From the NCBI GenBank assembly GCA_026745465.1, contig JACYXH010000135.1:2273492-2337491 (forward strand): a stretch of DNA of 64,000 nucleotides, written 5' to 3'. The stretch comes from Lota lota (lineage: Eukaryota > Chordata > Actinopteri > Gadiformes > Lotidae). Shown in pieces: positions 13,101 to 47,646 of the stretch. Position numbers and translations under genes: made by a program. Below the pieces are notes generated by a model. That model was given only the letters and a program-made list of their open reading frames with translations, searched no databases and was not told the DNA's origin. Each line of letters starts with the position of its first letter. Within the stretch, counting starts at the first letter, position 1.

Positions 13101-16100
13101 CACTTTAACATGATCGGATCAAGAAAAGAGACTGAAGTTTGATTTATGGTTTCTAGCCAGATTTAGATACTCAAACGGTTTTGGCTTGGGTTGAAGTAGT
13201 TGAAAAAGGATTGTGTGAACCACCATCCATGAACTGACAGCAAAGGCAACGACGAAAGCACACAGATCCACACGCAGTGCATCCAACGCGTGGACGCGTG
13301 CGGGCGTGGGGCTGGTATGTTGTACACAGAGCTGCCCAGGACGCCTGTTTCGAGTGCACATCAGCGGGAGCGCGGCTTGCGTTTGAATACCTTGTTGGAC
13401 ATGCGTGGGCAGTGCTGCTCCGTGGTGTGGATCAGCGTCTGGTCCAGGTCCACCATGAGCACCAGCTTCTTGTTCCGATGCAGCCTTGTATGGTCCTCTC
13501 TGCCCAGCTGTTCTGCTTGCTGCGGCAGGGCGTGCGTTTAGAGGAAGAGAGGTATGGAGGGAGGGGGACATGGAAAGGAGGAATCTTTACAAGATGTCAA
13601 CTGCTAGCAGTGCATTAAATGGATGGTGATTTCCCACCATTGTCTAAAACAATCTAGGGCCAAGTAGCCATTCTTAGACCATTCTTCACATTCAGACAAT
13701 TTTAACTCGTGTTATAAAATAGTATTTGGTGCAGAAATGTTTAGTCCAGATTAAAATACAACACTGATGGAGAGTGGAGGGTATTCATAAGAACTTCCAG
13801 AGAACCAACCACCACAGTGAAAAGTGGTAGCCAACAACGGCAACAGTGTTCAGGAAATTGTTTTCTTTTTATCTGAATTTACTAATTCTAAAATCCTAGG
13901 GTCCGTTTATTTTCTATACCGTTTCCAAGAGGTTGGGCACAGATATTGGTCCCCAACGGCTATGAGATGGCGTTTAAAGACGTCACAAGGGTCGTGTCTA
14001 CGGACAACAATGTTTTCTCTAAAGACGTGGCTTACCTCTGAGCTGACCATCAACTCAGGCACGCTGTGCACCATGGAGACCGTTGCCGTGGAGAAGGGCA
14101 CTTGCTGATTCCCATTAGTGCCCTGTAGCCTGAGTGGAGGATAACAGTGTAAAGAAATTGATTGAGTGTGAAGCAATCGTATGATTTAAATGATCTTTAA
14201 ATGCATCTAGCACATCTACTGTGATTGTCAACAAGAAAATATTTCCTAATGCGGGGGGTATACTTATATTTCAATATATCTATTGACATTGAAAAAAATC
14301 AATACCTTTTTTTAGCTTGAGACTTCTGTCAATTCCAATGCTATCCATTCATGTGCGCTCTAAAAAGAAGCGTCTTGATTCTGTTACTAACTGGCATCAG
14401 TCACTATGGTGATGGAACTTCTGGTCAGTGGATTCGTGCACCTCTGCTTATATGGTTGTCCAACAGACTGTTGCAAACAATAGCTGGCCCATTGCCATAC
14501 AAATGCACCAGAGAGAAAGGTGAGATCTCTTCATATATGAGCAGCCTGCCATGTCAAATTGTTTCCCAAATGACTTGAAGCCAGTGAAGGAAATGGTATG
14601 GTGTCCTACTCACATGCACAATCTCTGGTGCCCCCTGCTGGCTTCAATGATATAGCCGTCCATACAATTATCTTTTTACTGTAAATGTTTGGTTATTGTC
14701 TCTGAGTGGTATTGTATAGTTATGAAGTCAAGATAATTGTTTATAATAATAACAAGATAATAGGCCTCATCTAAATGTATTATGATGAGAACATATGCTC
14801 ACAACGATATATTTAAGCAGTATTAGTCTGGTTAACTTTAAATGACCACATCTTTTAAGGTTTTAACCCCATTTAGAATCATATTTCTAATTCACAAGCA
14901 TTGACTTGTATAATAATATTCTGTAACGTTTCCCTTGAGTGTCATGCCACCATATTTTTCCATATTCCCCAGCCCTATTAGACCAGGGATAGCGTTTCCA
15001 CAGTTTTAACAATCAAATGAAACTCAAGATAACGTTAACATCTGCAATCCATACGGGATGTGGTTCTCTCCACTCAATAGGCATATGGGGAATGATGCCA
15101 TACATGTTAAAGTCACTGAATACTAGATAAGTGGATGATATGACACTCCAGATGGCATAATATACATGAAAGCAGCTTTAGCCCGCACTATGAAATGCAT
15201 TGCATCTATTTTGTTCAAAATGTAAAATGGATGCATCTACTTCTGAGCTAATTGATTCAGACAGAAAACTAAAACCCTTGAGTTGAATGATTTATCAAAG
15301 TAAAGCTTTCATTGCAATGCAATACATTCATTGATTTGTACACTTTTCTCTAGAGATTGAATATGATGAAGTGTGTGGAAACATCAGCACACCCTAAAAG
15401 CGTGATTATATAAAGGTTTCCTTACTGTGTCAAATCCTGTCCACATTCAGCACAAAGTCCTTTCATCACTATGGGGTGGCTGCATTCTTCAATTCGGACG
15501 ATGACACCCCTGTTATTGAAAATACAAGTGAGTAAACGGATTTTACACAGCGTCAGGTCAGTTTGAGTTACGTGTCTGAAATTGTTCATACGGAAGACAA
15601 AGACAATATATGATATGAAATATCACCCAGAAGAAATATTCAGATGGAGGGCAATACAGTTCAGAATTGTAACAAGTTTAAATATACCGGTAGACTTGGA
15701 TCAGAGCCATACAAAACACAAAACGAATTTAACAAAATTTGCCAATGCCAATATAAGTTAACTGAACTGTTGACAAGAGTGCTTCTTCTGAACATTTGCA
15801 ACTATGCTGTTCCCGTTTCTAAGTAGCAGGTGTTTTGTGTATCTATAAAGAACAGGTTGCGCTAGAACACACACCCCCTAATCTTGGCAATAGGAAACGA
15901 GAAAACCAACGTAGCACCGTATTTTAACCAAACAGTATTTTTGCTCTAGCAAATGCAGCTGTATGTACATGTACATGTGGGCTGTATTTCCAGAGAAAGC
16001 ACCTTCGTAGACACAAGGAGTCTACATGAACTCCCTCCGTGCACTGTCGCCTGTCAACGGTGCGTCCGTTAGCGCTGTTAGCCTGTGCTGTTCTTACAAT

Positions 16101-16978
16101 GTACCGATGAGAAAAACGAGAGCAAACAACCACTAAACGTTATGATCACAATCATTTTTTCTTTTTCATCTTCAACGTGTTTTCTTCTTTGGGAGCAATA
16201 TTCACTCAATATTGTGTTTCTTGTCGACGGGGGTGCGTCATCTACCGAGGTCGTAACATCGGGTAACGTTACAATGTGGGACGGCGATCCGCTCCACCTG
16301 TCTAGTAACTTACTTGTAGGCACTGCATTAACTTTAGACAGTCAAGTAAGACCGCATAGTTACAACATAGTAGTCATTATGGCAATATATCCCAGTATGT
16401 ATCCCAGTCCGTCTATAGCCAATTAGAACGTTTTTAAACCGCCAAATAAACTACGAAAAAGTTGTGAGCCCGACGGTGTTTTGCTTCCACCCATCCCGAC
16501 GCTGAGCAGATCTGTGCTTTTTTTCTTTTTTTAGCTAGCGGACTAGCTGCTAGCCTACAAGCTAATGCATATTATTCAATGGCTATAGGAACCAACTTTA
16601 AGTTTACGTGTTGTGTGAGTCCATGAAGGGCAATAGGAGAGGTTGGCGAGAGCTAGTCAGCCTGCGTTGAACTCACCCAGGGGGTATGACCTGTCCGAGC
16701 TGACAGCATAGCTCCTTGATCACTCCAGCGCGGTCTGACTTCACCTTCTTCTCCGGGAGCCTGTTTACATGTTTGTGCGGCTTTGGACCAGTCTCTATCG
16801 CCAAAGAAATCGGGGCACACAAGGCCAGCACCGAGTCCACGTTGACAAGAGATCCGGGTTTGACTTTCCACTCCAGCAAACGCAGAGGCAGAGCTCCGAT
16901 CGGCCAGCGGATCTCTGCCACCTGCACCACGGGGCCCTCTGCCGTGTTGCCACCACCAGAATCCGCGGGGTCGTCCAT
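2855..16978 (-). CDS. ctdp1: RNA polymerase II CTD phosphatase FCP1, 3' end outside the window
   Basis: FCP1 is the nuclear serine phosphatase that dephosphorylates the heptad repeats of the RNA polymerase II large-subunit tail and recycles the polymerase. Coding exons, 5' to 3' on the minus strand: 16978-16677, 15509-15426, 14129-14036, 13519-13391, 13076-12926, 11256-11166, 9526-9369, 7437-6226, 3478-3337, 3085-2855. Phases join throughout, giving about 864 residues. The start MDDPADSGG opens a lipoyl-like N-terminal region. The FCPH catalytic domain carries DLDQT (residues 184-188), HVFTFGSR and CIIDDREDVW. The long exon holds a low-complexity acidic region, then ETESQNSELSG and YLEEVLQRIH. 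A BRCT domain follows, ending in SPDWLWCCLERW. The last visible exon has EVRIYDPVTGKLIR. The remaining C-terminus is not in the window. Residue-level similarity to vertebrate CTDP1 is strong, and no break was seen. Confidence 0.96.
3097..3121. repeat. 25-base G run (C run in ctdp1 transcript)
   Basis: This uninterrupted G tract lies just upstream, in the gene's sense, of the ctdp1 exon 10 acceptor (exon start 3085). In the pre-mRNA it reads as a run of C followed by ACCCCACCCAG. It serves as the pyrimidine tract of the 3' splice site. A similar 23-base G run lies at 3267-3289 in the same intron. Confidence 0.9.
6226..7437 (-). CDS. ctdp1: ctdp1 exon 8, long low-complexity exon leading into BRCT
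   Basis: This 1212-base exon is the largest of the gene and very GC-rich. It opens with ASRPAESAEPTGTSG and contains DLDFDLSSDSDSESIAD, which is conserved in vertebrate FCP1. Next comes a short repeat region: AERG three times, then EG about seven times, encoded by near-perfect CTCTCC hexamers at about 6838-6885. After LGNGC and an acidic run, it enters the N-terminal half of the BRCT domain (GATIVFSGLYPTNYP). The same reading frame stays open upstream through the acceptor into the intronic minisatellite at 7478-8255. An uncritical ORF call would therefore append hundreds of false repeat residues. The acceptor at 7438-7439 and its pyrimidine-rich tract show the true border. Confidence 0.93.
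7478..8255. repeat. GC-rich minisatellite with CCGGA subunits in ctdp1 intron 7
   Basis: About 780 bases are built from two alternating units. One is 21 bases (three CGGA/CCGGA steps plus CAGCAGC); the other is 16 bases, lacking one CCGGA. Occasional units carry CAGCTG instead of CAGCCG. No stop codon occurs on either strand over long stretches, giving long artefactual frames (repeats of GCCPVRS, AAVRSGP, DRTGQQP). It ends about 40 bases upstream of the ctdp1 exon 8 acceptor. Copy number is probably variable between individuals. Confidence 0.95.
9700..10530. repeat. probable degraded DNA transposon in ctdp1 intron 7
   Basis: The segment begins with AGTGATGCACCGATCCATCA and continues with GATTATTGGCCAATATAG. 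This resembles the start of hAT-derived repeats common in fish genomes. A 146-codon plus-strand frame at 9785-10225 lies inside, but I cannot match it to any family. The right boundary is uncertain. This is an inference from the terminal motif only. Confidence 0.35.
10664..11012. mobile_element. MITE-like element, family 1, copy A
   Basis: This is a 349-base element with terminal inverted repeats reading GTTGCTTTGGGTAAGA at the left and the complement of AGGTGCTTTGGGTAAGA at the right. TTAA sits immediately outside each end (10660-10663 and 11013-11016), as expected for a piggyBac-type target duplication. The interior contains GTGATTGACAGGCAAGATG and an AACCAATCAGGAAGAGATG block. It has no coding capacity. 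It lies in the ctdp1 intron before exon 7. Related copies occur at 38341-38657, 59668-60020 and, in part, at 28310-28392. Confidence 0.75.
11655..12260 (-). mobile_element. L2-type LINE, 3' terminal fragment
   Basis: On the minus strand, a 152-codon open frame (12250-11792) reads TPLLRALHWLLVAARIRF-like sequence, then PQWWNELPTVIRTAETL and FQRRLKTQL. This is the conserved C-terminal end of ORF2 in teleost L2/CR1-group LINEs. It is followed by the characteristic tail GACAAAAGCGTCAGCTAAAT and AATGTAATGG at about 11655. The 5' part with endonuclease and reverse transcriptase core is missing. It sits in the ctdp1 intron between exons 5 and 6. The copy is 5'-truncated and non-autonomous. Confidence 0.85.
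13391..13519 (-). CDS. ctdp1: ctdp1 exon 4, catalytic DLDQT exon
   Basis: This 129-base exon is in phase 0 at both ends. It starts QAEQLGRED and reads through KKLVLMVDLDQTLIHTTEQH. DLDQT is the DXDXT signature of FCP/SCP phosphatases. In the family the first Asp is phosphorylated during catalysis and the second acts as general acid/base. Both are present, so the enzyme should be active. The exon is flanked by a consensus AG acceptor and a GT donor. Confidence 0.95.
14628..14643 (-). promoter_or_regulatory. candidate CTCF-type site
   Basis: The minus strand reads GCCAGCAGGGGGCACCA. This fits the vertebrate CTCF core CCASYAGRKGGCRSY (from memory) at every position. It lies in the ctdp1 intron between exons 2 and 3. 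A motif match alone does not prove binding. Confidence 0.4.
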
Positions 16979-17250
16979 CTGTTTTGCACTCTAAAATCCC
17001 GTCAACGTGTAATAATAGTGGTGCAGATAAAATACCATTTGATTTTCGCAATTCTTCGCCTGTCATATAAATGCAAGTAAGGGATTTTCCGATGACCATG
17101 CACGAAGGCGTAGCCAATAATAACCTAATATACAAAACACTAACGTTGCGTCTGTTCGCTCTTCCCGCCCGTAAACAGGAAGGCTGCAGCTACAGGATCA
17201 TACAGCTTCCGGTAGTCCGATGATGACGACTGAGGTGTTTGGTTCCTCAT
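16979..17250 (-). promoter_or_regulatory. ctdp1: ctdp1 5' flank and probable promoter
   Basis: The stretch directly upstream of the ctdp1 start codon contains TTCCCGCC (E2F-like) near 17162 and CTTCCGG (ETS-like) near 17206. There is no TATA box at a suitable distance. This is typical of a housekeeping promoter. The transcription start is not defined by the sequence. Confidence 0.4.
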
Positions 17251-18930
17251 GTTACATTAGCGCACAGAAGAAAAAGAAAAAAAAGGTATATAAACAAAGT
17301 CAAAGTAGTGTGTGATTATGTAAATGTGTAAATGTAAATGTAAAGACAAGTAATACTATTCTGTTACTGTAGGGGGCCATACCTAATCTATTTTTTAAGC
17401 ACCATTTCGTTTATTTACTTTATATATCGTAATTTGTGTCGTTTTTATGAAGTTCAGTATTGAAACATTGCATAACAATTCTGACATTTAATTAATCCTA
17501 ATTGATCTCAAATGTTCCATAAAATATAAAAAGCACAGAGAACTGCCATGGGACCTATTGCAGACTTTCTGATGTAAGATGATGTAACATAAAACGAGAG
17601 ATGTTTTTCTGATCTCATGGGTGCCTTTTCTTTTAGTTTTGTTCCCATGGCACATGGAAATACGTAACCATAACACTGGGTCTAATGCCCAGTTGCCCAA
17701 ATAGCCTGCCTGCACCATTGTGCAGATCTTCTAACAAAATATTGTGGATGTTAAACAGATATTACTTAATATGTTACACAAGGGTATACATGAAGTAAAC
17801 CAGGAGAAAACCTGGAGCAAACTATACAATAGGCTTATGTTAAACTAATAACAGAGTAAAAATGATGCTAATAATTCCTGAAAATAAAGTGTTAAATACA
17901 TGAATTGTTTGTCATTTATTGTTTACATATATTATTTTTTTTACATATATTTAATAGCACAAACACTAGACAACACAAAACAAAGTTTTACAAATGGCAC
18001 ATGTAAAAATAGATATGCATAGTAATAGTTAATAATAAAATGTACTAGGCCATTGTTTTATGATCACTGAAGCATGTTCGCTGATATGCAGCAAAGGATG
18101 CACGTTGTTTGGGTTGGGTTTCGTCAGATTTAAACTGATTAACCATGTTGCCAATTGCACACCTGTACATTATATATTTTGTATTAAATATTTATATTCT
18201 ATATTTTGATAGTGTATTTTCTTTATATCACCAGCATACCATGACAAATGCTTCATATCACTTAACAATTAAATACATTCTCATTCTCTCATTTTCATTA
18301 TCAATATTTTTTCAGATAATTTTTTTTGGATAATCCTTCACTTCTAGGCAGAGTTGGTGCCATGTTAAATGCTCTCTTCTTGTAAATGATTAGCCTAACA
18401 ATGAACTGATGGAGCTCAAACATTTTTTTTTTATGATTTCCTCCAGACTGATCACTGTCACTTCTTTTGGGATCTATTTTTTTCTCAGCATGGCCATCCG
18501 AAAGATCAGAGGAGAATGTTTCAAAATGGCCGTGGATCAGGAGAGACGATCCATGTGGAGCAGCTCCATTCCAGGTTCCATCACGGATGACGCACCCCAG
18601 CAGCAGAGACATAGGACTATACAAGCAGCAGATGTTATAAAATGATCAAATGTATTGCTTTATTGTTTGTATTTGAACCCCCCCCCCCCCCGATCCAGAA
18701 TCAACGGGCTCCTTCAATAATAATCTTTACCAAATATCCATATGCATATTTAAATAGCCTTATTTGATGTGGAAGCTACTGCGCTTCTATGAACAAGAGT
18801 GCCCTGTTTGTTTCGAACTGAATGTTTTTTAGACTAGTTTGGAATGAAATAACAAACAAACAGAGTAGCACGGTTGTTTAGAAATTGCTGTTGAATACTA
18901 TTGCTGATAGAGACGTGTTGAGTTACATGA
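17251..18930. other. intergenic, AT-rich, no gene recognised
   Basis: This region separates the divergent ctdp1 and adck5 genes. It is AT-rich and holds a C run at 18678-18691. A minus-strand open frame of 107 codons at 18301-18624 has no similarity I recognise and no supported splice context. I see nothing else coding here. Confidence 0.5.
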
Positions 18931-19149
18931 CTCCTTCTCACCCATGCCTCCGGATAGGAAGGAACACTCTTCTCTCCACTTTGTCCTCTTCTGTGGACTC
19001 TCTCTGTCCTCTCACCTATCAGCAGGCTCGCCCTGGTTACTTCCCACCGTCCAACCACCTGTCCTCTCGACCCTATCCCCTCTCACCTTCAGTGCATTTC
19101 TCCCAACCTCCTTAGTTCTCTCACCAATCTCAACAATACCTCTTTGACA

Positions 19150-20405
19150 ACTGGTTGCTTTCCAAACACTCTTAAAAGCAGCAAGAGTGAACCAACTTTT
19201 AAAGAAACCAAGACTCAACCAATGTGATGTAACAAATTCCAGACCTGTCTCTCTTCTACCATTTAGTACGAAAACACTCTACCACAACAACCATCTCGAC
19301 CCTCACCAGTCTGGGTTCAAGGCAGGCCACTCAATGGAGACTGCCTTCCTTGCCGTCACAGAGAAACTTGCTCTCCATCGCCATTCTGCTGGACCTTTCA
19401 GCAACATTTGACACAGTACTGAGAACTGGGAGTCTCAGGCTCTGCACTCTCCCTGTTCACTTCCTACCTCAAGGATCGCACTTACAGTGTCCCCTGGAAA
19501 GAATCTGTGTCAGAACCTTGTAGTCGCTCACTAACTGGGGCCCTCAGGGTACACCAAGTCACTGGGTTCTGTCATTCGGTCAAATGGCTTTTCCTACCAC
19601 AGCTATGCAGATGACACCTAATTCTGTGTGGTCACGGTCTAAAACCCAGATGGCGTCTCTCAGTGGATGTCAACACACCACCTGAAGCTCCATCTGGACA
19701 AGGCTGAGCTGCTCTTCCTTCAAGGGAAAGTTTGGACGACCAGCTGTCCTTTGCTGCCATCACCTCTGCGACCACCAACTCCTGCAGATTCGTGCTCCAC
19801 GACTTCCAGGAAGATACGCCCATTCCTCAGGCTGAAGGCCAAGCAGACTACTGCGACTCCCTTCTGGCTGGTCTGCCTGCATGTGCCATTCGTCCTCTGC
19901 AGCTCATCCAGGATGCAGCAGCCTGGCTAGTCTTCAACAAACCCAAGTTATTCCACACTACACCGCTCCTCCGCACCCTGCATACACCCAGGCCGTCCAC
20001 CTACGCTCTGTCTCTGCCAAACGGTTTGCTGCTCCCTCACTATGAGGAGGTTTCAGCTGCTGCTCAACTAAATTCAGATTGTTTGCGTTCCTGGCTCCAC
20101 AATGATGTAGCGAGCTCCACAGTAACTGCACTCTTCTGTCTCAGACTAAAACCGATCTGCTCAGACTGCATATTGGCCCATGACAATATGAATAAATAAA
20201 TGAATAAATACACATTTACGATCTCTTGTTTCTTAAATGTAGCTCTTGAAGCAGCTGCCTATTTGATTAGTTGTGTGTACTCGCATGATTCTTGCCATTT
20301 CTGAGTTGTATCTTCACGTTCGAATGCTGCAGCTTCAACCTGGAATTGAACTGAAACGCGTCAGCTTAAAAACACTTAACGTAATGTAACGCAATGGAAT
20401 GCGAC
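19150..20405 (+). mobile_element. degenerate L2-type LINE (reverse transcriptase remnant)
   Basis: Frame-shifted pieces of an L2-group ORF2 follow each other in order on the plus strand. They are HQSGFKAGHSMETAFLAVTE (RT core start), SYADDT (RT catalytic YADD motif), WMSTHHLKLHLDKAELLFL, LDDQLSF-like sequence shifted to MDDQLSFAAI, CDSLLAGLP and TPLLRTLH. The tail near 20290-20405 matches the minus-strand L2 copy at 11655-12260 (TGTACTC..GATTCTTGCCATTTCTGAG, then GCGTCAGCTTAA and AATGGAATG). Several frameshifts and stops make it inactive. The left limit is approximate. Confidence 0.8.
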
Positions 20406-20503
20406 TCTATGAATGAATAGCTGAGTCATCTGATGGGGGCCTGGGCGGGGCAAACCGACCAGGCAGGGACGAACTAGATCATAAAACATTAAGACAAACC
20501 TCT

Positions 20504-20506
<3 letters not shown>

Positions 20507-20537
<31 letters not shown>
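20507..20537. repeat. TA dinucleotide microsatellite
   Basis: This is an uninterrupted alternating T/A tract of about 30 bases in the intergenic region upstream of adck5. Confidence 0.85.
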
Positions 20538-20541
<4 letters not shown>

Positions 20542-20689
20542 TATTATTTTTTGGTGAAATGGATGAATGGCGTTAGCCTGGTTAATACTAGACTGAAAAG
20601 GTTGGAGTTCTAATTCTTTTTTCTCGATATTTTGTTTTTTCTGGGACGGACCAGGGACGGCATCCGTGTGACCCAAAAACGTAGCAGCC

Positions 20690-20870
20690 TCATGCTATGC
20701 TGAAAGGAGTAACCTTACTCTATAGGAAGCGCTCGAGAACGACGCCGAACACGAAAGGTCACGCCGTTGCCAAGAACGAGGGACAACGTTAGCTAGTGGA
20801 TTCCGCCACCGCCGTTGACTGCTCTGCTCGGCGCCCACAAAGCATGGCTGTGGAGGCATCAAAAGTGGTA
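20690..20870 (+). promoter_or_regulatory. adck5: adck5 5' region and probable first exon
   Basis: A CpG-containing patch precedes ATGGCTGTGGAGGCATCAAA at 20844-20863, followed by a donor-like GTG|GTAAAA. If this exon splices to the next recognised exon (21779), its ATG is out of frame with the kinase. It would then be either 5' UTR with an upstream start or part of a differently spliced leader. A weaker downstream donor (G|GTTGTT) would restore the frame. I cannot decide from sequence. Confidence 0.35.
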
Positions 20871-21463
20871 AAATGTCTCACTGGTTGTTTTTTTTTTTTT
20901 TTTTTTTAACTGTAGCTATAGCATGAGTCCGCTAACTAGATCAGGAGTACAACATAACCGTTACCAGGCCGTTCAGATCGAAAAGCCTCGCAATGTAAAC
21001 ATTACTACCAGCATTATAGACGAGTCGGTAAGTTAGACCCGACAGTCAATGCGAAATGCGCCTTACTTTGCATCGGCAGCTCGATGCTAAGTTGTTGGGG
21101 TTAGAAATGTAAAAAAAAAAAAAGACAGTTGTGTCAAATTTCGTTAAGACTCGGTGATGTTGTAAATAAAGAATGTCATAGTTGTCTAGTCATATTTCCT
21201 CAACCTCGAGCCTTAACGTTAAGGCAATTTCCTAAAAGCTTTGGTAGCTGCCATTGAGGCTACCGAAGCCTTGGGATCACTTAGGAGTTTCACATTTCTT
21301 TAAATATTTCAAACCAACCGGGGACTGTCTAAGTCCCTGACACGGGCTACGGCTAATCAGTAAACCAATTTGTCAGTGTGGAGACATTTTGTCCCTTAAA
21401 CACACAGGGACTGGCGGTAAAACAACAACGTTTCTAGGCTGGTCACAATGGCCTTGACGCAGA

Positions 21464-21486
21464 CCCCCCCCCCCCCCCCCCCCCCC
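21464..21486. repeat. 23-base C run
   Basis: This uninterrupted C tract lies upstream of the first recognised adck5 coding exon and is followed by C-rich ACCCCCACCC. Confidence 0.95.
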
Positions 21487-21791
21487 ACCCCCACCCAAAC
21501 GAACTCCACAAAACCCTCAAACGCTATGCCCTGGCTAGGTGTGGCAGAGTGGTTCCCCATGCAGCTTGTTTTCTCGCCCTCCTTCCTAGGTGCACTTGTG
21601 TGTGCGCCACATGTCCCTGTTCTCCAGATGTGCACATCCCGGCTCACCACACCACCTGAGATCACTGAGTAGTTCACTGAGGTGGGTATTGCACATCAGC
21701 AACATGTGTCGACCTAATCTGTTCCATGTCTGTACCCACTACAATCAAACTCCTGTCTTGACTTCTTGTCCTTTCCAGGGATGGGAAGAGC

Positions 21792-27517
<5,726 letters not shown>

Positions 27518-28169
27518 AGGGAGTGAATACCACACCACTAAAAGGAGCAGAGAATATTGGTCTCAACGGAAGGACAACGTTGGCAAAAACAAGGCAGAAG
27601 TGCTATTGATTTTTCACCAGCTCCCATTGTGATAGTCAATGGGCATCGCTAGGAAGAATTAACTTTTTATTATACCACAATTGCTTTAACTGATAGACAG
27701 ACGTTTAATGTTTTTACCATGATATACTATTTTTTGTAATTTAGTTTCAAATTTCAGGCAAACCTTTTCTTTATTTTATAAACTTCAGGAAAACGTCTTC
27801 TCCAGTGATATTAGTGTTCTTTTACGCCAGATATCCATTGAAGGTATAATTTAAAACCGTGACGCAGTTAACAAAAGGCAAGATATTGTCAGTTGTTTTA
27901 ACATTAAATGTGAAGCCTTTTCCTCAATAGCGCTCATCTGACTATGCACATCATACAAATAAAGAACACATTTCAGGATTCTGAAATCGAGTTTTATCAT
28001 AAATTTGTGTACAAAATATTGAAAAAAAAAAAAAGTATTTTGCACAATAACACAATTCATGTTCACAAAAGAAAACTGATAGTACTTTTTTTTTTTTTTC
28101 TTCATTTCAAATTGTTTTACTATAAAATAAATGGCTGGTGGGACACTGCGGCCATGGGAATGTTGAGGC
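27518..28169. other. intergenic between convergent adck5 and cpsf1
   Basis: The two stop codons are about 650 bases apart, so this AT-rich stretch must hold both 3' UTRs. A plus-strand AATAAA lies at 27958-27963 (adck5 sense). Minus-strand AATAAA candidates include 27770-27775 (cpsf1 sense). If both are used, the transcripts overlap tail to tail by about 200 bases. No other gene is visible. Confidence 0.55.
27958..27963 (+). terminator. adck5: candidate polyadenylation signal for adck5
   Basis: AATAAA lies 441 bases after the adck5 stop codon on the coding strand, inside the adck5-cpsf1 interval. It is plausible but not proven by sequence alone. Confidence 0.4.
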
Positions 28170-46487
<18,318 letters not shown>

Positions 46488-47646
46488 ACTGGATGGTGGA
46501 CCTCCACACCGGACAGGCGATTCACCTCGCTATTAGCTACAATGGACAACACCGAAAACTGTGAAACATCGTTTATAGCACGCATTCATATAATCTCATA
46601 AATCTAGCCACATATACAGTATGTGTACAACAACCAAACCAAACCAGTACAACAACCAAACGATGTTCTCATTAGACAACGAACGTATTTATCCTCAAAT
46701 GCAAAGAAAAGCGACCGACGCCTGCATATATCCTAAAAGGAAATATATTTTCTGATAGCCTTTGCCGTGAATGATTGTGTCCATTACTATACATTATATT
46801 TGTGTGTAGCAATTATTTAATAGACATGATTGTACTCAGTGTAAATAACCCATGTGTGCAGAGAACCGGTAGCTTGGCTTGCTAACCTAGCTAATAAGCT
46901 AGCTTATGTAGCCAACGTTTAAAGCATGGGTGTACGACACCAAATGGTTAAGGAACGTTTACGCTATTTCTACACAATGCTTGCTTGAACATACCTAAGG
47001 TAAATTCCTTATTTGACTTTCCAGTTTACGATTCCCTTTAAAAAATGCACATCTCTTATGAGTCGCAGGCTAGGTTAATGCTGTTGTCATTATAAAGAGG
47101 CGTGTTGTTTATTGAAGTGGCGCTGTTTCTTCCGGTGCCGCTTACTTCAAAATAAAGGTATTCAAGATGAACGTCTCTGGGGTTTAAGTACAATTGATGA
47201 ACATACACACATCAATGATTAAGACCGGCACATCAAACTTTATTGTTCTTTTGACATACATTTTACTATTGTAATATTCATTATGAGCTTTGACTTACGT
47301 CGTAAACACAGTATTGAGACAAATACTGGTATTCAAAACCAGTATAATTGCGTCCAATTAGCTAAGCACAATTGAATTAACGATTTATGTCCGAAGGTGC
47401 CGAAGGTACCTATCCCTAAACGGGTATAGAGTTGAGTTTTAGATTTAGTTTAAATTGGTTTGGGACTTCGGTAATAAAATAAAAGGTTAGTCTATATCTG
47501 ACCAATGACCAATTCATAAAATGACTCCATATACAAGTACAATAATTCAAACGTTGTTTCAGAAATTGTCAGAAAGTTAAGGTAATAACTACTTGCCATT
47601 TCCCCATTTTGTAATGGAACATAGTTTCCCCTAGTATCATGCACGC
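46488..47646. other. Intergenic: cpsf1 5' flank and parp10 3' UTR
   Basis: Upstream of the cpsf1 start there is no further recognisable exon. CTTCCGG (ETS-like) near 47129, beside GGTGCCGC, is a plausible cpsf1 promoter element, which would imply a 5' UTR of up to about 600 bases or a non-coding exon. A minus-strand AATAAA at 47239-47244 fits the parp10 3' end, 403 bases after its stop. Confidence 0.5.
47239..47244 (-). terminator. parp10: candidate polyadenylation signal for parp10
   Basis: AATAAA on the minus strand, 403 bases downstream of the parp10 stop codon. It is the first canonical hexamer I see after the coding region. Confidence 0.45.

Noticed and set aside
18301..18624. A 107-codon minus-strand intergenic frame as a gene
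   Set aside because: No similarity I recognise, no promoter or splice support, and low-complexity AT-rich surroundings.
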